Positions 38,942 to 45,905 of a stretch of 45,905 bases of DNA are shown piece by piece. A program made the translations under genes and the position numbers. Position 1 is the first letter of the stretch. Every line of letters starts with the position of its first letter. Below the pieces are notes generated by a model, which ran no database searches, had not been told where the DNA came from, and worked only from the letters and a program-made list of their open reading frames with translations. The stretch is from Desulfobacula sp. Lineage in GTDB: Bacteria > Desulfobacterota > Desulfobacteria > Desulfobacterales > Desulfobacteraceae. Where the stretch lies: assembly GCA_020048635.1 (NCBI GenBank), contig JAIFMF010000089.1, forward strand, positions 1-45,905. Direction: 5' to 3'.

Positions 38942-40348
38942 TTAACCCGCCTCAATGGAATCCAGTACCTGTCGGATAAAAGCCTCATGGCTCCAGGATT
39001 TGTCATGGGTGACGCCGAGCCTCACCACCACCATATCCCGTGACGGAATCACAGCCACTATCTGGCCGTTAAACCCGCCGCAATAATAGAGATCCAACGG
39101 CAAAGACGGGAATTTGCGATGATCCGGGTTACTTTTTTCACCTGCATTGAGCCAGAAAAGGGCGCCGTATTCCCCTATGGGCGCCTGGGGCGTAGGCGTG
39201 ATGGAATATTCCATCCACCCATCGGGCAGAATTTTTTCGTTGTTCCAGACCCCCTTGTTTTTCAGGAACAGCCCGAACCTGGCCCAATCCCTGGCCGTTG
39301 CAAACATGTAGCTCGAACCCACAAAAGAGCCTGACGCATCCGGTTCAATAACTGCAGAATAAGCCCCGATCTTGTTAAAGAGATATTCTTTTGCAAATTT
39401 ATGATACCCGGAAAGGCTTCCGCCCGACTGATCCGTGACGATCCGGGCAATGATATTGGCAGTGCCGCTGGAATAATTCCACACTGTATCCGGATCGGCA
39501 ACCAGGGGCTTGGCAACTGCATAATCCGCCATGGACTCGGCCGTATACAGCATATACGTTGCATCCTTAAACGGGCCATAGACTTCTTCAAATGCAAGAC
39601 CTGACGACATGCGAAGCATCATGTCAAGGGTGATCTTATGCCGGGGATCTTCCGGGTTTTTCCATGCGGCAATCGGTGCCGGTGCATGAATATCAAGCCC
39701 CTTTTCCTTGGCCAGAATCCCCACAAGACTGTTGGTCACACTTTTGGACATGGACCAGCCGTGCATGGGCGTATCCTTGTCATTCCCAGGTGCATACTGC
39801 TCGGCAATGATCCTGTCCCCCAGGACCACCACAATGGCCCGGGTGTTTCGTTCAGTCCCCGGTCCAGGCTCTGTAAAGGCTTCATCAATGGCTTTTTTGA
39901 GCTTTTCGCGGTTCACCTTCTCCGGCAGCCGATCCAGATCAACCCCTTCTCCCTTGGGCCAGATCTCATCACTTCTTTTAAATTCGTACAAGGACATATT
40001 GTTCATCTGCTTTTTAAGCTTGTCCCTGTCTGTATTCACCATAAGCGTGCACCCACACTCTTCCCTGTACATGGCGGTCATGGGTTTCCAGAAACCAAAG
40101 GCTGCAGCCGTAACTGTTTTATTCTTTTCATCCACCACAGGTTTTACAAGCTGAAACAAAAGATGGGTGGGTTTCACATCCTTTTCAAATACCTGATCCG
40201 GATTTTTGCCTGCGAGAAAAACCTGGGAACAGATATATTTGGCCGAATACCCGGTTCCAATGGGCAAAGCCCCATCCAGAAAATATATCCCGAACCCCAT
40301 CACACAAAGAAACACCATCCCGAACATCCATTTCATTTTTCTTTTCAT
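38942..40348 (-). CDS. Serine hydrolase, beta-lactamase/AmpC-like fold, membrane-anchored or exported
   Basis: Hydrophobic N-terminus, HGWSMSKSVTNSL (SxxK), WNYSSGTANI, GLFLKNKGVW; AGGAG before the ATG at 40348. Confidence 0.87.
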   Translation of the reverse strand: MKRKMKWMFGMVFLCVMGFGIYFLDGALPIGTGYSAKYICSQVFLAGKNPDQVFEKDVKPTHLLFQLVKPVVDEKNKTVTAAAFGFWKPMTAMYREECGCTLMVNTDRDKLKKQMNNMSLYEFKRSDEIWPKGEGVDLDRLPEKVNREKLKKAIDEAFTEPGPGTERNTRAIVVVLGDRIIAEQYAPGNDKDTPMHGWSMSKSVTNSLVGILAKEKGLDIHAPAPIAAWKNPEDPRHKITLDMMLRMSSGLAFEEVYGPFKDATYMLYTAESMADYAVAKPLVADPDTVWNYSSGTANIIARIVTDQSGGSLSGYHKFAKEYLFNKIGAYSAVIEPDASGSFVGSSYMFATARDWARFGLFLKNKGVWNNEKILPDGWMEYSITPTPQAPIGEYGALFWLNAGEKSNPDHRKFPSLPLDLYYCGGFNGQIVAVIPSRDMVVVRLGVTHDKSWSHEAFIRQVLDSIEAG

Positions 40349-40437
40349 CTGCACTCCTTGAAACACCAGGTCAAAATTTCAATTCTCATTCAAAACTCTA
40401 TTATCAGTTTTACACCGGACAGGCAAACTGGTTTTTA

Positions 40438-40452
40438 TCAGCACAGTGCTGA
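40438..40452. promoter_or_regulatory. Perfect palindrome TCAGCAC-A-GTGCTGA between divergent genes; candidate operator
   Basis: 7+1+7 inverted repeat in the intergenic region. Confidence 0.3.
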
Positions 40453-40618
40453 CACATGAATAAATTTTTGACGGCATGATTAGGGCATATAAAGATCAAT
40501 ACGGAATTGAACAGAACTTCGGCTTTTTGAAAAACACACTTTGTGGATACCTTGTTATCTATGTGATCCCATTAAGTAAAGAGTTGCAAAATATTGGTTT
40601 TTGTGGTTTATCACTGTC

Positions 40619-42736
40619 ATGAAAAAAAGATTCTATACTTCAAAAAAACCTTATAAAAAAATAGAAAAATCCCCCAGCCTCCCTCTTATGCAACCCGGTT
40701 CTGATAAGTCCTTGAAACGCATCTTTGAAAAAATCGGAACCCCTGAAGAGATGAAGTTTGAACCAGACCTGTTTCAAATCCAGGCGCTTGAGGCCATCAA
40801 AAAATTCGACTGCCTGGTGACTGCACCCACGGGTGCGGGCAAAACCTGGATCGCCGAACAAGTGGCAAAAGATGTAATACAAAGAGGCGGGAAGGTCTGG
40901 TATGCCACGCCGTTAAAAGCTTTGACCAATTCAATCCATACACAGTTTTCAAAACTTTTCGGTAAGGAAAATGTCGGGATTCTGACCGGCGACATTAAAG
41001 AAAACCCAGACGCAGCCATTGTCATCGGAACGACGGAAATCTTAAGAAATCAGCTTTATGATGCCATGCATACCGGTGAAAATTTAACCTCTGATCTGAT
41101 CATCCTGGACGAGGCTCATTTTCTCGGAGATGAACAAAGAGGAGTGGTATGGGAAGAGATTATCATTTATCTGCCGGTTCGAATACCGCTACTCCTCTTA
41201 TCCGCCACCATCGGCAATCCTGTATCCATTGCAGAATGGCTTTTATCCATTCGGGGGAAAAAATGTCATGTGATTAAGGCCCATGAACGGCCTGTCCCTC
41301 TTTTCCCGCTTTTCATCCATCCTTCCGGCACGATTTTCCCCCTGACAGAGGAATCGGAATCCGATCAGAAACAAATCCTCTATAATAAAGTATTTAAATT
41401 CGTCAATATGAAGAATAAACCTGTGATGTCACATCGTGAAAAACTGCCGCCATTCGGAGACATCCTTTATATTCTTCACACCTATGATCTTCTACCGGCC
41501 ATATTTTTCTTAAAATCAAGAGCAGACTGTGATCAGGCCATCAAACTCTGCAATTCAAGACTTTTGTCCAAAAACCCGGAGAGGAAACAAGCCCTGATCA
41601 ATAAAATAGATGAACTGGTATCTGATCATCCCCACCTGAAAAACCACAATCAGCGACCCTATCTTGAGAGAACAGCAACGGCATCCCATCATAGCGGCCA
41701 TCTGCCTGCCTGGAAAGCAGTGGTGGAAACCCTTATGGCAGGGGGTTTTCTGGATGCCATGTTTGCGACTTCCACTGTGGCAGCAGGGGTGAATTTTCCT
41801 GCACGATCCGTGGTCATCCTGAATTCGGACAGGTTCAATGGGGTTGAATTCATTCCATTAACTCCCAGCGAACTTCAGCAGATGTCCGGCAGGGCTGGAA
41901 GACGGGGAATGGATAATATCGGTTTTTGTATTGTCATGCCCGGCAAATTCATGGATTTGAACCATATCGTAAAATTGATGAATTCGCCGCCATCCGATAT
42001 AGAGAGCCAGATCACCATCAATTTTTCCATGGTCCTGAACCTTCTATTATCCCATAACCCCGATCAGATCAAACTGCTCCTTGAAAAATCTTTCGCCTCC
42101 CATTTGATCCGGTCCGGAAAAAAAAGAGGAAAGACCGCGAGAAAAAGATTTGGAATGGACCTTGAATTTCTCTGGGTTGATTTCATGGAACATATGGACT
42201 TTCTTCTCTCTGAAAAATTTGTCACTGAGGATGGAAAACTGACGGATGACGGGCTATGGGCCTCCAAACTCAGGATTGACTCCCCGATTCTGGTCGCTCA
42301 GAGTATCCGGAACAATCTTTTACCACAATCGGACCCGGCTCTTTTGGCTGCCATTATCAGCTCCTTTGTCAATGAAAGGGAATTCAATGATGAGCCCATG
42401 TATAATAAGGCTCTTCCCAAGGGACTCAAAGATGTTTTCCTTGATGTCAGAAAAGAGCTGAAACCCTTTGCTGTTAACATGCTGGAAAAAGGGTTCAGCG
42501 CTCCCAATCTTTATATCCAACCCAGCCTTTTGCTCTATTCCTGGGCCCATGATGAACCCTGGGAAAATATTTGCACCCTTTATGATTTTTCAGAAGGTGA
42601 TCTTGCCCGATTAATCTTGAGAACAGGTGAAAACCTGAGGCAGATCGCCAAGCTGGAAGAAACTTTTCCTGAAATTGCAAAAACGGCAAGACAAGCCATT
42701 GATCTTATATTAAAAGAACCTGTAGTAACATATTAG
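40619..42736 (+). CDS. Ski2-like DEAD/DEAH-box helicase
   Basis: APTGAGKTWIAE, LDEAHFLGDEQRGVVWEE, LLSATIGNP, FATSTVAAGVNFPARSVV, QMSGRAGRRGMDNIG. Confidence 0.92.
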   Translation: MKKRFYTSKKPYKKIEKSPSLPLMQPGSDKSLKRIFEKIGTPEEMKFEPDLFQIQALEAIKKFDCLVTAPTGAGKTWIAEQVAKDVIQRGGKVWYATPLKALTNSIHTQFSKLFGKENVGILTGDIKENPDAAIVIGTTEILRNQLYDAMHTGENLTSDLIILDEAHFLGDEQRGVVWEEIIIYLPVRIPLLLLSATIGNPVSIAEWLLSIRGKKCHVIKAHERPVPLFPLFIHPSGTIFPLTEESESDQKQILYNKVFKFVNMKNKPVMSHREKLPPFGDILYILHTYDLLPAIFFLKSRADCDQAIKLCNSRLLSKNPERKQALINKIDELVSDHPHLKNHNQRPYLERTATASHHSGHLPAWKAVVETLMAGGFLDAMFATSTVAAGVNFPARSVVILNSDRFNGVEFIPLTPSELQQMSGRAGRRGMDNIGFCIVMPGKFMDLNHIVKLMNSPPSDIESQITINFSMVLNLLLSHNPDQIKLLLEKSFASHLIRSGKKRGKTARKRFGMDLEFLWVDFMEHMDFLLSEKFVTEDGKLTDDGLWASKLRIDSPILVAQSIRNNLLPQSDPALLAAIISSFVNEREFNDEPMYNKALPKGLKDVFLDVRKELKPFAVNMLEKGFSAPNLYIQPSLLLYSWAHDEPWENICTLYDFSEGDLARLILRTGENLRQIAKLEETFPEIAKTARQAIDLILKEPVVTY

Positions 42737-42771
42737 AATCAAATAAAATCAGAGATTCAAAGGAGAATATA

Positions 42772-43149
42772 ATGAAACAGATTATTGCAAAAAAAGCACC
42801 TGCTGCCATAGGCCCCTATTGTCATGCCATTGTCCATGGCGATCTGGCTTTTTGTTCCGGTCAGATCCCGCTTGATCCTGAAACCATGAAGATTGTGGGT
42901 CAGACCATTGAAGCGCAGACTGTCCAGGTGATGAAAAACATTGAAGCAGTTCTGACCGAAGTCGGAACAACTCTGAATAAAATCATCAAAACCACTATTT
43001 TCCTGAAATCCATGGATGATTTCTCTGAAATGAATAAGGCTTATGAAGCCTGCCTCAAAGGCCATAAGCCGGCACGTTCCACCGTTGAAGTGGCAAGACT
43101 GCCAAGGGATGCCAAAATTGAAATAGAATGCATTGCCGTTATTGAATAA
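42772..43149 (+). CDS. ridA: RidA family (2-iminobutanoate/2-iminopropanoate deaminase)
   Basis: AIGPYCHA, FCSGQIPLDPET, ARSTVEVARLPRDAKIEIECIA. Confidence 0.94.
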   Translation: MKQIIAKKAPAAIGPYCHAIVHGDLAFCSGQIPLDPETMKIVGQTIEAQTVQVMKNIEAVLTEVGTTLNKIIKTTIFLKSMDDFSEMNKAYEACLKGHKPARSTVEVARLPRDAKIEIECIAVIE

Positions 43150-43160
43150 GGAGTAGAAAA

Positions 43161-44843
43161 ATGACCGAAGATACAAAAAAAATAATATACTCCATGATGA
43201 ATGTGGGTAAATTTCATGGACAAAAACAAGTCCTCAAAAATATTTGCCTTTCCTATTTTTATGGTGCGAAAATTGGGGTTCTTGGCCTTAATGGATCAGG
43301 CAAGAGTTCATTGCTCAGAATCATGGCTGGGGTTGACAAAGAATTCGCCGGGGAGACCATCCTGTCCAAAGGATTTACCATTGGTCATCTTGAACAGGAG
43401 CCCCTTGTAGACAGCAAAAAAACGGTCCGCGAAGTGGTTGAGGAAGGAGTCAAAGAAACGGTTGATCTGCTCAATGAATATGAAGCCATCTCAGCAGAAT
43501 TTGCCAATCCCATGTCTGATGATGAAATGGATAAACTTCTCAACAAACAGGGCAAACTCCAGGAAAAACTGGACCTGGTCAATGCCTGGGATCTGGATTC
43601 CAGGTTGCAAATGGCCATGGATGCCCTGCGGTGTCCGGATGGGAATACACCGGTGAATATCATTTCAGGCGGTGAAAAAAGGCGGGTGGCCCTTTGCCGC
43701 CTTTTACTCCAAAAACCCGATATCCTGCTGCTGGACGAGCCCACCAATCATCTGGATGCTGAATCCGTGTCCTGGCTGGAAGAACATCTGAACCGATATG
43801 AAGGAACGGTGATTGCCGTCACCCATGACCGGTATTTTCTCGATAATGTGGCGGGATGGATTCTGGAACTGGATCGGGGGGAAGGCATTCCGTGGAAAGG
43901 CAATTATTCTTCCTGGCTGGATCAAAAGCAAAAACGCCTGGCCCAGGAACAGAAATCCGAATCCAAACGCCAGCAGACCCTGCAAAGAGAACTGGAATGG
44001 ATCAAGATGTCTCCCAAGGGCCGGAGAGCAAAACCCAAAGCCAGGATCAGTGCTTATGAAGACCTTTTGAAAAAAGACAACAAACAGCAGGAAAACGATC
44101 TTGAAATTTTTATCCCGCCAGGACCCCGGCTTGGCGATAAAGTCATTGTGGCCAATGAGGTTTCCAAAGGATATGACAATAAGCTCCTGGTCGAAAAAAT
44201 GAGTTTTGTGATTCCGCCTGGAGGGATTATCGGTGTTATCGGGCCCAACGGCGCCGGCAAGACAACTCTTTTCAACATGATTACCGCCCGGCAGAAACCG
44301 GATTCGGGAACCATTGAAATCGGTCAGACCGTCAAGCTTGCCTATGTGGACCAGGAAAGAGATACCCTTGACCCGGAAAAGACCATTTTTGAAATCATCA
44401 CCGGCGGTAGTGAAAAAATGCTCATTAGCGGAAGAGAGATTAATTCAAGGGCCTATGTGGCAAAATTCAATTTTTCAGGACAGGACCAGCAAAAAAAAGT
44501 AAAGGAAATCTCGGGCGGTGAAAGAAACCGGGTCCATCTCGCAACTCTGCTCAAAAAGGAAGCCAATGTGCTTCTGTTGGATGAGCCCACCAACGATCTG
44601 GATGTCAATACGCTGAGAGCCCTGGAAGAAGCCCTGGAAAACTTTGCCGGATGTGCCATCATCATCAGCCATGATAGATGGTTCCTGGACAGGATAGCCA
44701 CCCATATCTTGGCCTTTGAAGGCGACAGCCAGACCTTGTTTTTCGAAGGGTCCTATTCCGACTATGACAAAGACCGGAAAAAACGGCTCGGCATTAAGGC
44801 GGATCAACCGACCCGCATCAAATACCGGCAGCTCACAAGATAA
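43161..44843 (+). CDS. ettA: ABC-F protein, EttA type
   Basis: Two ABC domains (GLNGSGKSSLLRIMAG, GPNGAGKTTLFNMI), SGGEKRRVALCRLLL, SGGERNRVHLATLL, LLLDEPTNHLDAESV; arm segment between. Confidence 0.93.
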   Translation: MTEDTKKIIYSMMNVGKFHGQKQVLKNICLSYFYGAKIGVLGLNGSGKSSLLRIMAGVDKEFAGETILSKGFTIGHLEQEPLVDSKKTVREVVEEGVKETVDLLNEYEAISAEFANPMSDDEMDKLLNKQGKLQEKLDLVNAWDLDSRLQMAMDALRCPDGNTPVNIISGGEKRRVALCRLLLQKPDILLLDEPTNHLDAESVSWLEEHLNRYEGTVIAVTHDRYFLDNVAGWILELDRGEGIPWKGNYSSWLDQKQKRLAQEQKSESKRQQTLQRELEWIKMSPKGRRAKPKARISAYEDLLKKDNKQQENDLEIFIPPGPRLGDKVIVANEVSKGYDNKLLVEKMSFVIPPGGIIGVIGPNGAGKTTLFNMITARQKPDSGTIEIGQTVKLAYVDQERDTLDPEKTIFEIITGGSEKMLISGREINSRAYVAKFNFSGQDQQKKVKEISGGERNRVHLATLLKKEANVLLLDEPTNDLDVNTLRALEEALENFAGCAIIISHDRWFLDRIATHILAFEGDSQTLFFEGSYSDYDKDRKKRLGIKADQPTRIKYRQLTR

Positions 44844-44853
44844 CCGGTATCCT

Positions 44854-45738
44854 TTGAAACAGCCCATATTCAATAAAGGGGCCCTGCAAATCCATATTGC
44901 GGTTTTTCTTTTCGGATTTGCAGGGCTCTTTGGGAAATTTCTGTCCTGCAGTCCCCTTTATATCGTTCTGGGCCGGACCTTTTTTGCCTTTATCGCCCTG
45001 TATCTCTATGCCCGGATCGTATCCAGGACCGTACTCCTGTCCTTCGGGAAAACGGAATTCTTCTTTTTTATGCTTCAGGGAATCCTTCTGGCCGTTCACT
45101 GGTGGTCTTTCTTTTTTTCCATCCAGATTTCCAGCGTGGCCGTGGGCCTTGTGACCTTTTCCACCTTTCCCTTGTTTGTCACCTTTCTTGAGCCCCTGTG
45201 TTTCAGGGAAAGATTAAAACCCGTGGATATTTTTATTGCAGGTGCCGTTTTCATCGGAATTCTTCTGGTTATCCCGGAATTTGATTTTTCCAACGATATC
45301 ACCCGTGGCGGATTTTACGGGATCATTTCAGGATTTACCTTTGCGGTCCTGGCTCTTGTGAACCGGAGAAATGCAAGGATATCAGATTCCATTGCCGTGG
45401 CCTTTTATCAGAATTTTTTTGCCGCTCTTTTTTTACTGGTTCCGGTTCTTCTCCTGAAAATCCCCATGCCGCCACTTTCCGATCTCCCCAATCTCATTTT
45501 TTTAGGGGTGGTCTGCACCGCTCTGGCCCATACCCTGTTCATCCAATCCCTTACCTTTATCAGAGCCCAGACCGCTTCGGTCATTGCCGGGCTCGAACCG
45601 GTTTATGGGATTGTCCTGGCTTTTTTTATCCTTGATGAAATCCCCGGTATCCGAACCCTCATCGGCGGTATGGTCATCATTGGAACAACGGTTCTTGCAG
45701 GCTGGTTGAACCGTCAGGAAAATAAAAGACAATCGTAA
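44854..45738 (+). CDS. EamA/DMT family transporter
   Basis: Ten-helix hydrophobic pattern with duplicated EamA-like halves; in-frame TTG at 44854 is a plausible start, because the listed ORF start overlaps ettA by 128 nt. Confidence 0.88.
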   Translation: MKQPIFNKGALQIHIAVFLFGFAGLFGKFLSCSPLYIVLGRTFFAFIALYLYARIVSRTVLLSFGKTEFFFFMLQGILLAVHWWSFFFSIQISSVAVGLVTFSTFPLFVTFLEPLCFRERLKPVDIFIAGAVFIGILLVIPEFDFSNDITRGGFYGIISGFTFAVLALVNRRNARISDSIAVAFYQNFFAALFLLVPVLLLKIPMPPLSDLPNLIFLGVVCTALAHTLFIQSLTFIRAQTASVIAGLEPVYGIVLAFFILDEIPGIRTLIGGMVIIGTTVLAGWLNRQENKRQS

Positions 45739-45905
45739 AAACAAACCGTTTTGATTCATTTCTCCGAGATAGGATTTCTTTTTTCCGGCTATGCAAGATT
45801 GAGAATCAACTATTATATGGAAATATTCAACGGGGCCTCGTCGTTTTTTCTCCAATAAAAACACATTCTGGCAGATAATTTTTTATCCAATTATTTTTTC
45901 CATAA

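Noticed and set aside
39638-40459. 273-aa plus-strand ORF opposite the serine hydrolase gene
   Set aside because: Antisense shadow ORF of a well-supported gene; His/Pro/Phe-rich translation without recognisable motifs.
44716-44853. N-terminal extension of the EamA transporter ORF overlapping ettA
   Set aside because: Extension is hydrophilic and lies in the ettA coding end; the in-frame TTG at 44854 is a more likely start.
36126-45738. Apparent higher GC in the right part than in the left part of the window
   Set aside because: Impression only; not computed, and gene content on both sides is ordinary vertical-type housekeeping, so no horizontal-transfer claim is made.
45502-45864. 120-aa minus-strand ORF at the right edge
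   Set aside because: Mostly antisense to the EamA transporter; no recognisable motif or convincing ribosome-binding site.
1-45905. CRISPR arrays, tRNA/rRNA genes, transposases, toxin-antitoxin or phage modules
   Set aside because: Looked for on both strands; nothing convincing found. Short intergenic regions leave little space.

Overview
The window is gene-dense chromosomal DNA, mostly housekeeping, with gene content and sequence style suggesting a sulfate-reducing Desulfobacterota (Desulfobacteraceae-like; inference only). I see no rRNA, tRNA, CRISPR array, IS element, integrase, phage block or recognisable defence locus. Main blocks: BI-1 family membrane protein; glmM plus an orphan left-handed beta-helix protein; pgi; fabH; a receiver-only response regulator next to a receiver-less sigma-54 activator; lpdA divergent from gcvT-gcvH-gcvPA-gcvPB-lipB-lipA; rsmG, ileS-lspA-holA-pyk; a mitochondrial-EFG1-like EF-G followed by a small orphan P-loop ATPase; a PlsC-like/alpha-beta-hydrolase fusion; a NIL-ferredoxin/mnmA/mtaB/Cys-rich Fe-S protein cluster; a DjlA-like co-chaperone; an acyl-CoA transferase-GNAT fusion; rlmD; an apparently internally deleted CinA coupled to a radical SAM protein and a beta-lactamase-fold protein; a Ski2-like helicase; ridA; ettA; an EamA transporter. 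The best candidates for an undescribed system are (1) the NIL-ferredoxin/MnmA/MtaB/Cys-rich Fe-S cluster, (2) the EF-G plus orphan ATPase pair, and (3) the CinA-like protein that keeps the CinA N-terminus but lacks nearly all of the MoCF domain. All assignments rest on reading motifs in the supplied translations; no database search was run.
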